Source: Cladocopium goreaui
Taxonomy: Eukaryota > Sar > Dinophyceae > Suessiales > Symbiodiniaceae
Length of the DNA stretch: 64,000 nt
Direction of reading: 5' to 3'
NCBI GenBank assembly: GCA_947184155.2
Contig: CAMXCT020006632.1
Location: 129,001 to 193,000, forward strand
Shown: positions 23,101 through 34,748 of the stretch, one piece after another
How the letters are laid out: each line of letters starts with the position of its first letter
How positions within the stretch are numbered: position 1 is the stretch's first letter
The notes under the pieces: model-generated
Database searches by the model: none
The model's input: only the letters and a program-made list of their open reading frames with translations
Told to the model about the DNA's origin: nothing
Position numbers and translations under genes: made by a program

Positions 23101-26100
23101 ATCTATTATGTAATAAACTGTTCGTTTTGAAGCTTTTTTGGGTCCAGTAAGGTGAGCCCCAGGAAGACATGCAAAAACAGTTGTGCCAGTCATGATTTTC
23201 AATCCAAACCAGAGTTTTGGCAACAGGATTGCTAACATAGCATTTGCCCAGGGTTCCCAAAACCTCCAATGGTACATCGTAATCATCATAGCAGCAAGGA
23301 GCCAGATTGGCAACATCGACCAGGAGTTTTTCCTTATTCAATCTATTATGTAAAACTGTTCGTTTTGAAGCTTTTTTGGGTCCAGTAAGGGTGAGCCCCA
23401 GGAAGACATGCAAAAACAGTTGTGCCCGTCATGATTTTCAATCCAAACCAGAGTTTTGGCAACAGGATTGCTAACATAGCATTTGCCCAGGGTTCCCAAA
23501 ACCTCCAATAGTACATCATAATCATCATGGCAGCAAGGAGCCAGATTGGCAACATCGACCAGGAGTTTTTCCTTATTCAATCTATTATGTAAAACTGTTC
23601 GTTTTGAAGCTTTTTTGGGTCCAGTAAGGGTGAGCCCCAGGAAGACATGCAAAAACAGTTGTGCCAGTCATGATTTTCAATCCAAACCAGAGTTTTGGCA
23701 ACAGGATTGCTAACATAGCACTTGCCCAGGGTTCCCAAAACCTCCAATGGTACATCATAATCATCATGGCAGCAAGGAGCCAGATTGGCAACATCGACCA
23801 GGAGTTTTCTCCTTATTCAATCTATTATGAAAAACTGTTCGTTTTGAAGCTTTTTTGGGTCCAGTAAGGGTGAGCCCCAGGAAGACATGCAAAACCAGTT
23901 GTGCCAGTCATGATTTTCAACCCAAACCAGAGTTTTGGCAACAGGATTGCTAACATAGCATTTGCCCAGGGTTCCCAAAACCTCCAATAGTACATCATAA
24001 CCATCATGGCAGCAAGGAGCCAGATTGGCAACATCGACCAGGAGTTTTCTCCTTATTCAATCTATTATGTAAAATTGTTCGTTTTGAAGCTTTTTTTGGT
24101 CCAGTAAGGGTGAGCACCAGGAAGACATGCAAAAACAGTTGTGCCAGTCATGATTTTCAATCTAAACCAAAGTTTTGGCAACAGGATTGCTAACATAGCA
24201 TTTGCCCAGGGTTCCCAAAACCTCCAATAGTACATCATAATCATCATGGCAGCAAGGAGCCAGATTGGCAACATCGACCAGGAGTTTTTTCCTTATTCAA
24301 TCTATTATGTAAAACTGTTCGTTTTGAAGCTTTTTTGGGTCCAGTAAGAGCGAGCCCCAGGAAGATATGCAAAAACAGTTGTGCCAGTCAAACATGGCAC
24401 CTTCCATTTGGTGGTTCCAGCTTTGGAGTATTCGCCATGTTCCCAAACACAGTACGGACACTAACTTGACACTTTTGGGAATTTGTGCTGATGGAGGCGC
24501 GGCAGGTGTCAGGTTAGTATGAAAATCACCCCATGAACATGCAAGATTTCAGCTGCTATGTTAGCGCTGTTCAACGGGAAATCCCGAACGCTAACGTAGC
24601 GGGATATTTTTTTTTGGGCCCAGGTTAGATTTCACGGGAGTATTACATTATAGTATATTATATTGTATTATATTATCTTACATTATATTATATTGTAACA
24701 TATTATATTATATTGTATTATATTATATTATATTATAATATATTATATTGTACTATATTATATTATATTATATTATATTATATTGTATTATATTATATTA
24801 TATTATAATATATTATATTGTATTATATTATATTATTGAAATTATATTATATTATATTATATTATAATATATTATATTGTATTATATTATATTATTGAAA
24901 TTATATTATATTATATTATATTATATTATTGAAATTATATTATATTATATTATATATCATGTCATGTCATGTCATGTGTTTGGAAAACCCAGATGTGCAA
25001 CATCTTTTTCCAGTGCTTGGAACCTGGGAGGTTTTCCACGATGGACAGTGGGTCCCCGGCACCGCCCAAGACTTTGTGGGCAGGGTCGTGAAGGGGCGCA
25101 AGGCGAGGCCATTCCTCAGCTGTGGATCAGAGATGGTTCAATTTATTTGGTAAATTGTACAAGTACATACCGATGATAAGTTACGTCCCCCGGAATCGGT
25201 AATTTCATTGATATTAAGTGGACAATTTCATATCAAGAGAATTGTTTTGCCATACTTACTAGTTGATTTGGGGCTAGGCTGCTAGGCTGACAACTCTTTC
25301 TGCTGCACAAACGCTCTTCAGGTGAAAGTTGAGCTGGAAAATGCACAAGAGGTGAATGTGCACATGGGCAAGGCCGACAAAGATTGTGCATTGATGGAAC
25401 TACATACTCCAAACAGCCCATCCATAGCATAGGCCTACCAGTTTCATCATAAGACTCAAGACTCAAGACGATTTGAAACTGTAGATTTCCCGAGTAGCTT
25501 GTGACTCTTGATTATGATTATTTTCTGTTGTATTGTTTGTAGAATGCCTAGCGATCCCTAGCGCAGCAATTCCTTTGGTGAACTCCCTCGAAGTGCCTCG
25601 ACGAGTGACCGAATCGTGATGTAGAGCAGCAAGATCTGCGTGAGGTCGTCCTCCGAGATGAGGGTGGCAAGGCAGAGGACAGGGACTGGACAGGGCATGC
25701 CAGGGCCACTGCCTGAAGTGTTGTTATATAAGTGTTGGTGAGGTTTCCCATTTCTGATGGATTTCCCTCACTTTTGATTCAGGCCTTCTCTGGTTGGTGC
25801 GCAGTTTTGCCCTCCAGGATCGGGGTGACGACAAGGAGTCAGGAGACGACAAGAGCGGCTCGGAAGATGAGGGCAAAAAGAAGCGCAAGAGGCCGGCCGG
25901 GAGCCGATTTCAGGATCAAAAGGAGTATGCAAAAATATGAGTAGTTTGGGTCTGGATGTCTCTGGAAATTGGATGTAGACTTGATTGCTACTCGTACCTC
26001 AGTAAAGGCTACCAACTTGCATGTAGCATCATGCATCAATCATGCAAAAAGACATCATTCTGTTGCATATCTGTTGCATGCCTTGCAAGTCGTGGCTTTA

Positions 26101-26286
26101 AAGACGACATTTGAGCCCACAAACAACAAGCTATTTAATCTGGTATGTACACTAAGTCAGTAAGTGATAGGTTTTGTTTTGATTTGCTTCCTTTCTTCCA
26201 TATGCCCAAAATCCCCCAGGAGGAGCAGTCGAAGCCGTAGTAGGCGGAAATCGAGGAGTCCATCCTTGGACTGGTTGAGGGCTTAG
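17179..26286 (+). CDS. PRPF38B: PRP38-family pre-mRNA splicing factor with RS tail
   Basis: Exons joining in frame: 17179-17264 (SSYFKSMLQLTTIDEIIEEI), 17355-17402 (YNSGSSTSPSNFVCQ), 17973-18023 (VYRIFTLPEAEDLNQLQ), 18128-18154 (ILENSTPT), 18246-18344 (VRCAGLIYLRFVVPP), 18419-18454 (EYLFDEMELKYQ), 18616-18660 (GRSVTTTIGEYVE), 18841-18897 (YFGRPLPRVPVK), 19119-19184 (KHQLEKELAPISQYRKRMEA), 25031-25102 (VFHDGQWVPGTAQDFVGRV), 25322-25372 (VKVELENAQEVNVHMGK), ~25645-25690, 25818-25924 (acidic then KKKRKRP) and 26220-26280 (RSSRSRSRRKSRSPS). The first eight follow the PRP38 domain in order, including the YIRAxGFxYIRY-like and PRIPV-like motifs. PRP38 proteins act in the tri-snRNP and spliceosome activation in the nucleus. 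Introns use GT, GC and one GA donor; acceptors are all AG|G. The 5' end is not found and the TAG at 26284-26286 may be intronic. The label PRPF38B rather than 38A rests on the YFK and PPxxLW-like motifs. Confidence 0.8.
19590..19795 (+). repeat. ATTAT-type AT-rich repeat, left flank of satellite block
   Basis: Irregular runs of TATTA/TTATATTA broken by TATTGAAATTATATTA. Inside the long PRP38-gene intron. The same repeat type with the same GAAA interruption flanks the other side of the satellite. Confidence 0.9.
20198..24390 (+). repeat. satellite array, 240-bp unit, about 17.6 copies
   Basis: Units begin with CAGCAAGGAGCCAGATTG at about 20198, 20438, 20678, 20917, 21157, 21379, 21608, 21849, 22088, 22328, 22568, ~22812, 23051, 23292, 23531, 23770, 24010 and 24250; the last stops at 24390. 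Most units are 239-241 bp. The fifth lacks about 20 bp, the sixth about 11 bp, and the eleventh is the most degraded. The array is preceded by a CAGCAAGGAG/CAGCAGGTAAG low-complexity run (20115-20200) from which the unit start could have grown. It lies wholly within one intron of the PRP38-like gene. Each unit carries a 69-codon open frame on the minus strand, but this ends at a stop in every unit and has no recognisable domain. Confidence 0.97.
24555..24600. repeat. nested hairpin just after the satellite array
   Basis: GCTATGTTAGCG (24555-24566) pairs with CGCTAACGTAGC (24589-24600) with one mismatch. Inside the loop CGGGAAATCCCG forms a second stem. The outer arm is the reverse complement of the GCTAACATAGC word present in each satellite unit. 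Confidence 0.7.
24640..24958 (+). repeat. ATTAT-type AT-rich repeat, right flank of satellite block
   Basis: Runs of TTATATTATATTGTA and ATTATTGAAATTATATTA, ending in four tandem TCATG units at about 24957-24976. Composition mirrors the repeat at 19590-19795. Confidence 0.9.
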
Positions 26287-26692
26287 AGATGCTCAGATGT
26301 CCTGATCCAACTTTCTGCAGGGTTCTGCCTGGAGTTTTGCAGCATTTTGCAGCCCTTGATTTGTCGCCAGGTGCCGCTACAAAGGCAGCCAGGACAAGGA
26401 TCTGTTGGAGGCACCTGGGGATTGAACTGGGTCAAATTGAATATGTGAAACCTAGCACCACTGAGAACCATTTGGGAACCCCTTTTGCAACATATTGTAA
26501 CATTCGTAACCTCACACATGCTCAGAATATGTTTGATTGGCGGCCTTGCAGAAGCTTTGGCTAGGATATACTGAGACCATGAGCATGTTGTAGCGAATGG
26601 GCAGTGAGCTTTATGGAGTCAGCATGAGTCAGCACTCTTTTGGTTTGGCCATTGCAGCTTAACAACCATTGCAGCTTAACAACTCTTAACAG

Positions 26693-27882
26693 GCCTTGCG
26701 GGAAAGGGCCAGGGAAGAAGCGGTCATGCCCTCAGCGAAGGAGCAATTTTTGTGATCCATGAATATCGATGATTTGTTCCGTGTGCCCCGCCAATTTCAC
26801 TGTTCCTTGCGTTCCTGGTTCAAATCTTACCACCTCCCACAGCCGCCACCAGCTCACGGGTATTCATCAGGGCACTTAGCAACAGCATGTGACAAGGTGT
26901 GCTCCTACGGCAAGACCTACTCTCGAAGTAGTCGTCCTGTGACGACTACGGAGGCCTGGAACCAGAAGGGCTGACGAGATTTGCATTCTGCAGGTCTTTG
27001 TTCACACAGAGTGATACTTGGCCATGGGGGTTGCTCCAAATCTTGACCTCCTGTCACAATTGTCAGAAGAATAACATACCTGGAATCGTCAATGCGATCT
27101 TGCTTTCCAGGGTGGTGACAAGTCCTCCCGATCAGACAACAAGGAGCAAGCCTATGCTCAGCAGATCTGACACAGTGTAAGCTTGAATTTAAAGTTATCG
27201 GCGCCAACAAAGCAATATGTTGGCAGATTTCAAGTGAATCTTATAAATGTTGTCCTAGTAGCGGCTCTGACAGTTTGAGGTAGATGCACTTCTAGCCATC
27301 CAACAAACAACTTGGCCAAAAGCAGCAAGGCAGTGTACTTTTAAAGTTAAAGATGCGTTGAATTTCTGTTGCAGGACTCTGGAGGAGGTGAATTCAGATC
27401 AAAGATGCGACAAGAAGAGGAGGAGGCGGGAACCCTTCCCATGGTCAACCTACTCGCAGTATTGAAATGTATTGAACCAATATCAACCGATAGCCACTGG
27501 ACCTACTGGAAACATGATGAGCAGCTACCTCGTCTTGACCCTCCTCTTGGATCATCAACGTTGTCCCCCTGTCCATCCCTATCCCCAGTCCATGGGACTT
27601 TGTTGCTGTGACCCATTTGGGAAAGTCAAGCGCATATTGACTCCAAATGAGTCTGTAAAATTCTGTAAATGCTTTCGATTAGAGCTACTGGGATTGACTC
27701 GAACAACTCGGGCATTTCAGCAGAGAAATCGCTTCACGGCATGCTGAGAAACTGAGGAGCATAAGAGAAGAATGCGAGACATCTATGAGAAGTATGGCAA
27801 CCAGAAAGCTGCCACGTCCAACTATGCAGCAGGCGCAAGTTTGCTCCCAAAGCAAGAGAGTGAGCTTCCCTCGATCTTATGA
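26693..27882 (+). CDS. probable 3' exons of the PRP38-like gene
   Basis: Exon candidates with the same AG|G starts: 26693-~26750 (ALRERAREEAVMPSAKEQF), 26897-~26967 (YGKTYSRSSRPVTTTEAWNQ), ~27111-27165 (GGDKSSRSDNKEQAYAQ), ~27375-27435 (DSGGGEFRSKMRQEEEEAG) and ~27760-27882 (EHKRRMRDIYEKYGNQKAA, ending in a TGA). Their Arg/Ser/Glu-rich content continues the RS tail that ends at 26280, and joining 26280 to 26693 keeps frame through a GC-AG intron. If the TAG after 26280 is the true stop, these would belong to a separate small gene. Confidence 0.45.
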
Positions 27883-29625
27883 GCAACTCTTGGAAAGAAT
27901 TTTACTTTGATGCCCTCAACATCTTTCAACCACATAGATGATAAGGACTAAGGCTAAGGACAATGTTGCAGAACTTAAGTAGATTGCTGTTTGCTGAAAC
28001 GATGAATCAATACGAATCCTTACGGATAAGTTGTGGGTAGACTCAAAGATTGAACCGCAATTCTGGCCCATCTTGGCCCATCTCGGCGCATCTTGGCCCA
28101 TCTTGGCCCGAGGTCCGCGAACCGAAATTGACCAACCCGACGTTCTGAGACTCGGGTAGAGCTGGGTAGCTGTGGGCGCACGGAACCCTGGACCAAGCTG
28201 CAGCCTGGTGCTCACCCGCTTTGGAAAAAGTGAGGGGTTCGGCGGGTTCCGGGATGAGCTGATAAAATCTGCAAGCACTGAATGAATCTGATGAGATCTG
28301 ATGAGCAGTGTGGTGGAGCAGTGTGAATTTCACGTGATTTGACATGAACTTCACCGAGTGTGGGAAATTCTCAAGATTGACTCACTTGCTTCATTTGTTC
28401 CAGTATACTCAGTATGTTCCAATCGTTATTTTTGGAGACAATCAGAAATCGGCTTGGCATCGCAGGCTCCATGGCATCGTCAAGGCAGCACTCAGGCGGG
28501 CCGCAATTCTTTTTTCCAATTCAACCAGGGCAGATATGGATGAGATCATGGGATGGAAGGATGGAACATGGAATATATTTACTTATTATTACTTACACTT
28601 TTACATTATTCAATGGGATACAATATATTATATAACATAATTTGATATTTATAATTTGGATAATGGGATGTGAGATGATGTAAGATAGAAACCACACACG
28701 CACATATATATACTGGTTGGTGGTTTGGAACATTTTTTATTTTCCCCAATAGTTGGGATGATACTCCAATCTGACTAATATTTTTCAGAGGGGTTGAAAC
28801 CACCAACCAATATATATATATATATATATAGACGTATATATATATATATACATATCAGCATCATGGATACCCAAAAATAGTAAACTTCATGGGGAAACTG
28901 ATGATATGGTGTTTTGGGGTACAGTATGTTCAGACATGTTCAGACCAATTTTTACTCCATGAATATTTCGGAGGATGATCGCACAGTCATTGTTTTCGAC
29001 TGCTGTGCAGGATGGGAGTGGCTTGATTACCAAAGTCCTGAACTTACAAGGGCCTTGAGAGATCATGGGGACCTGGTTGAGATATGTTGAGATTCATTGT
29101 CATTTGCATTGACTCCTGCCTTTTCCTGAGCCTCAGGCAGCTCCACCGCAAGGCGGCATCGCGACAGTTCTATCATGGTTCCATGGTTTAGTTGTTGCCT
29201 TTAAAGGAGCCAGACCTTGGTTGAGCTTAGGCTGCTGGCATTTACTCGTACATAGCTGCCATAGCCTTTTGCTTTTACTCAAGTCGAGATTGAATCCCCG
29301 CCACGTTTGGCCAGTTTCGGCTTCAGAAAGGAAGAGTTGGTTCCAGCTCGTTCCCAACACCTGTCCTTACCCCTTCAAACGCAATCAGAGTCCTGACATG
29401 ACGTCCCTGCAGCAGGATCTGTGCTGCAAAATACCATGACGCTTCCAGAGTGCCTTGAGCCAGCTTAATATTGATCTCTGACACAGCAAGGTTTGTCAAA
29501 CTGGTATGATGGAGGTTTCCCGTGTGATGTCGTCGATTTTTTCCTAAAGCATAAAGGTCCTCTAAAGGTCCTTAATGTATCAGTTTCAAAAACGGGTCGT
29601 GACATGACTGTCTTAAATTTCGCAG
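27883..29625. other. stretch with little recognisable coding sequence
   Basis: One weak exon candidate at ~28478-28540 (STQAGRNSFFQFNQGRYG). Short direct repeats (CATCTTGGCCCATCT around 28070-28110; ATCTGATGAG near 28290) and a TA microsatellite at ~28812-28855. No domain is seen in the long minus-strand frame at 28043-28354. Confidence 0.4.
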
Positions 29626-32600
29626 GTACAGACAAGCCATTGTGGAGATTTATTCCATCCACAAACCAGACAATGTCATGAAGGTCGACTACCTCTTAGA
29701 AAAGTGCCAGCCTGAGTTTGTATCATTTTGTGTCCTTTCCAGTGGAAGCCAGCTAGTTGAACATGTTTGATATCTTTTCTGGCTAAAGTCATCTAAAGTC
29801 TAAAGCGGCTAAAGATATCTAAAGAACACACATATAAGTATCATATAATAAGCATATATATATATAAGCTTGCTTTGTCGCTGTGAATCGAGGTACAGAG
29901 GAAATGAGGAATATCTCTTCAGGAGCATTTGCACCAAGTGCGCCTGGAGGGTGCCATGATAGGCTGAGGCACTACTCCCATCGGCATTTATCGACATACG
30001 CCGACGGGAACTGGAAGGTATGAAGTGGACCCTTCGCGCTGGCCTCGCTCTGAGATCCAGACTCTACAAAGTCTTATCCAAATATACGACTGTTTGCATG
30101 ACTGATCGGGGGGGTCATTTCTGGTCCCTACTTGGGATAATTGCCCAATTGACTGATCATTCTTGGAACAGTTTGACCACCAACAAAAAGATGTCATGGT
30201 TTCAACTTGAACCGGGAGGTCTTCGCAATCCAGCTTGGCGCCCGTCAAGCCGACGCCGACATTGCTGCCGCTGGAAGCTTAGATTGAACGCTGGAAGCAA
30301 ACCTCTAAACTATGTTGGTTCATGTTGGTTCCAATTGCTCCTGTAAGATCCATGAGCAGAATCTTATTGCAAAACATAGGGTTAGTAACGTATGTTTATA
30401 CTTAAATAAATTTAATAGTATTGGCCACATTTCGTGAACACTTCTACGTGTTGAGGATCCAATTTAGCAACTCAACATAGATCGTTTTTCGCGGTTTCTT
30501 TGGAATGTCACGCCTCATCACTCCAGCATGAAGGCCCTACTTACTCTCTGTTGCATGTGCCTGCAACAGAGAATAAAGAAGCCACAGTCGGCTAGGGTCT
30601 GCTAAAAGCTGCTGATGGTTTGCAACCAGAACGACCCAGCGGCAAATGTGACTGAGTAAGAGTCTGTATGCAGAACTCTTGTCCTACTACAATTATTGGG
30701 TCCTTACGTTAAAACAACACAGTGTTTTCAAGAGCGCAGCCGTGCAGCGGCCAACAAAATGGGTACAGGCCACCACCGCCACCTCCACCGGTGCCTTGTG
30801 GAGGACCAGTTTGGCAGACTTCACCGTGCCTTGCTGCGATTTGATCGTTCCGAATTCGCTCCGATTTCTCGATTATTGGACTTTCAGCATGTGATTGGCA
30901 TATACGGAATTGAAGGGTGTGTTCAACTATTGCCAATATGTGTAAGGTATTCTAAGCCTGAAAAGCAACAGCGCTGTCGCACAAAGAGCTAGACTTCTGA
31001 GGCCAGCCGTGCAGACCAAAGCCAAACCTCGATATCACCTATCAGGCCGACTATGGCTGCATAGACAGTGGACGTTTCAGCCGTGCGTTTGCATCGAGGT
31101 CCTCCAGTGGCAATTCAAAATGCCGCTTGGCATCGCTTGGTACAAGCTTCAATCATTTTTAAAGACTCAATCCGCCGAAACGATACCGGCAATCTGGCAG
31201 TTTGTTGAATCTGAAATTTCACTTGCGTACTGTAACGCTTGTCATATTGGTATCATATTATGTGGCAATCTTCTGCACTCTTGCTCTCAGGGTGGCATGC
31301 CAACTCGATCAGGCAGAGCTTTGGTCGATGCCTGTTTATTCAGACCGATTGCCCCTCTCCCTGCCAGGGCTTTTTGATGCTTTTTGACAGGTTAGAGACC
31401 CCTTTCGCAGGTACTTTGTATTTCACTTTACTGGCAGTGTTGTTCATCTTTTGATAGACTCGAGATGTTCTGCCTGACTCAGTGGCAGTCATGCGAAAAA
31501 ACGGTGATTGCTCGTTCGCTTGATAGCCAATATCTTGTTCCCTCGGTGCACTGCTTATGCACCTTCTCACTTTGCTATAACATCTATAACATGTTCCCCG
31601 CCTCAGCCGCAATCTCTTCAACTTCCTACCACCACCGCCCAAAACCTGAGGGGCAACGGCATGTGTACGACCAGTCTAAACAAGCATTCAAATAGCACAC
31701 AGCACCCACTGATCCCCACTGAGTCCAGGGTGCGCAGAGTGCAGCTTTGGTTCCTGACGGACTGTATTGGTAGGTTCAAGTTGTTTTCGAATTTTCCACA
31801 ATTTGTCTATGACATGCCACAGGGATTGGCTATCAAGCCAAAACCTCAGGATTCATCAAGAGAGGGAAAGCATGCGTTCGATTTGTTCATAAACATTCAT
31901 AAAACAACAATGAAGGACAACGAATGCATCTCAAGTTTCATGTGGTAGCGAGGAATTATTTTGCTACGAGGCCCCACCTCCTGCTCCACTCAAGCAGAAG
32001 CACGAAGTCATGGAAGCTCTGGCATGTCTTAGGCGGTACGAAGATGTACATAGCAGGCGATCGTTGATCGTGATAAACTGGCCATAACCATTAGATCATG
32101 ATAGATCAACACCCATTTGCCTCATGTTATGGATGATATGGATGTTGTCCAAACAGTGGGTGATGGACCGCACATTTTGTAGACGCCGATAGTTGGAGTG
32201 GGATCAATGCATATCAATGCCACATGTTGCCACATGTTGCAATGCCAATAATGCCAGGAGTGGGATCCGGCAACTGGGCAGATGGTTGCTACAACCATAG
32301 AAATCGAGACTGGAGACTTGCCCCAGGCTCGACTTCGAGAGCTTTGATGGCAGGGATATGGCACAAAAAAGGACGAGCACAAGCATCCTTCTACATGTCT
32401 ACATGATTCTACATGCAGATACCTGGGTCTTCTTTATTGATCTTTATTCTGTATACTGTATATTGTGTTTAATCAACGTTTGATTTGTGATTTCTTGTTA
32501 ATTATTTTGTTCTGATTGCCACAGCGTGTCAGGCAGCGCCAGCCCCAGTTCCAGCACCATGTCCACCTCAAGAGGTGAAGGTGTGGATCAGCTGGTCAAC

Positions 32601-34000
32601 CGAACAACCCATTGATGGCTAACTGCAGCAGGCATTTTGGTATCATGTTGGTCATGCTTGACAATGCTTGGCACTAGCATTCGCAAAGATGGCATTGCAA
32701 CGTGCAGCACTAGCCCTTCTTGATCCATACCAAACAATGACAAGTTGTACTTACTGCACACCAGATTTAATCTGATTTTATAAATTTTTATAATATACGT
32801 TTTCAATAGGTCCGGAACAAGCCTCTTATACCTAACTCATGGGTTCCATATGTCCGGATCACCGCGGAACGATTTACAACCCCGTTTTGAGAGCCATACC
32901 CATAGTTACATTCGTCTCCGCAGAATGCATGGGGCGAGAAGTTAAAATGCTGCACGTTCTGCCTTCGAATGAGATACTGAAGCTTCATATATATCTTCAT
33001 ATATCTTCATATACCTTCATTCATCTCCAGTCATTTTTTGCATGTTGTGGCGCCAGATGACACCTCCCCCGCCTCCCATGGTGGTTGTGCCGACCATCCC
33101 AAAGCAGGCCACTTCTGGGGACAAATACGTGCATGTAATGACTTCAGTGACCTTTGGATAGCTAACTTTTTAGTCGACTGGAAGATCTGCAGAGGTTTGG
33201 ACAGAAAAGGAGAGGACAGAGGTTTGCGTCCATCTTTGCAGTCTCTAATCGATTGGTGAAACATTTTGCAGCTTGCCCATAGCCGCCATAGCCTTTCATG
33301 GAGGCGGCTCCGACTCCAGCAACACCGCTGATGCCAGCAGCAGCACAGGCCAGGGCCGTTTCCATGCCATATCCATTTCGATATAAAAAGCCCACCCGCT
33401 TGTGGTTTTCCACAACACTGACCCGTCTTGCTTCGGAACTTTCAGATGGCTTTCAAAGAGACTAACAGTGACTAACAGATCACAACAAAATACCAAATAA
33501 AACAACATCAAACAACATTTTGCAGTTGGCGAGATTTGGCGAGGGAGAGCAGAGATCTTAGTGTGCATTTAAGAGGGATACTATACACGCACATTTAGCA
33601 GGTAGATACAGATGACACAGTCTTCAAGTCAGCGGTCATTGGAGGCCGCCGCAGCCGCTGCCCTGGTACCATCAGCTGCTGAAATCATGCCTCAGGCACT
33701 GCCTACACATGCATGGGTTGTGATGACGGCATACATGTCATTAAGATTCATAAAATATGTGTTATATTATATTTATATTATGATGTGCTTTATCAAATCT
33801 TGCTTTGGAAGAGAATCTTTGGGCACTGCCTTAGATGCGTTTGAACTGTTTCACTGGTTCTGACAGTGGACCATGGTGAGCCATCCGACATTGGATTTTC
33901 ATCCAGCCTTGGGCTAGGAGGCGGCCGACGACGAATATGACCCCTTTGCTGAAGGCGCCGCCTGCGGCGCCTGCGGCGCCTGTCCGCACACTTCCCTCCC
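29626..34000 (+). CDS. unidentified multi-exon gene with Pro/Ala-rich middle
   Basis: The clearest exon, 29626-~29700, encodes YRQAIVEIYSIHKPDNVMKV then DYLLEK. I know this pattern (YR-x-I-x-IYx-hHxP-x-K-V-x-xVD-x-LL-x-K) as recurrent in dinoflagellate proteins, but it has no function I can name. It is followed by ~30022-30080 (YEVDPSRWPRSEIQTLQ), ~30207-30275 (NREVFAIQLGARQADADIAA), ~30767-30820 (PPPPPPPVPCGGPVWQ), ~31602-31665, ~31968-32030 (EAPPPAPLKQKHEVMEALAC), 32532-32573 (AAPAPVPAPCPPQE), 33054-~33130 (MTPPPPPMVVVPTIPKQATS) and ~33617-33700 (SSSQRSLEAAAAAALVPSAA). Exon ends are approximate, and the set may come from two genes. Confidence 0.35.
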
Positions 34001-34748
34001 AGTGCGTTTCGCTGCTTGCCCAGGCATGGATCTTCCACAAGGGGAACTGGACATTGTGCATCCCCGCCCTGCTGGGAAGTTGGAGACCTCGTTCCTGAGA
34101 GATGTCAAGCAGAAATTGGAGATCCGCAATCCGCAACAACATTGCCAGCTGCTTTGCCTCTCAAGGCTCAAAAAGTGGCTCACAACTACAAGTAGATGGA
34201 ATTAATACATTGGCATATTATCATATATTGACATATTGTCGCCATTTGCCGCCCGTGATGCAAATGCGACGCAAAGTATATCATTGCACCGCTAAAACAG
34301 CATTGGTTGACAATCTTGCCTTCCACAGTCTGACAAGTGAAACAACAAGCCTTGTAATATGCATAGGCAATCGCAGCTTGCACAAACCGAGTCTGATGCC
34401 ATCAACACATGTTTTGCCAGCTTTGCACCTAGATTGCAATGCCCAGCGGTGCCAAAGTTGTGCTGCTTGTGGTGGTTGAGGCATTTGGTAGCTCAATCCA
34501 CAGCCTGGCATGGCAACCCTGGGAGCACATGAAGCAGCTTTGGCAGTGGATGCATCCTGGACAGCACCACCATTTTCTTCACCATGAAGCCGCCCCATGG
34601 ACAAAAGCACATGTAGCTGGGCGAGAAGCACTTGGTGAAGAATTTGAGATGAGAGGCGTAGTGGCACAAGTGGAAGCTGTGTTGTGCTGTTGAGAGGTGA
34701 AAATCTTTGTGGCATAATGTGGCATCAAAGAAGTAGCTCTTCCAATGG

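Noticed and set aside
20253..24274. Series of 69-codon minus-strand frames in the satellite as a protein family
   Set aside because: Each stops within its unit, indels break several, and the array lies in an intron of a + strand gene.
33162..33568. Minus-strand frames with GYGGYG-like peptide
   Set aside because: Tempting composition, but no splice context or domain, and + strand Pro/Ala-rich exon candidates occupy the area.
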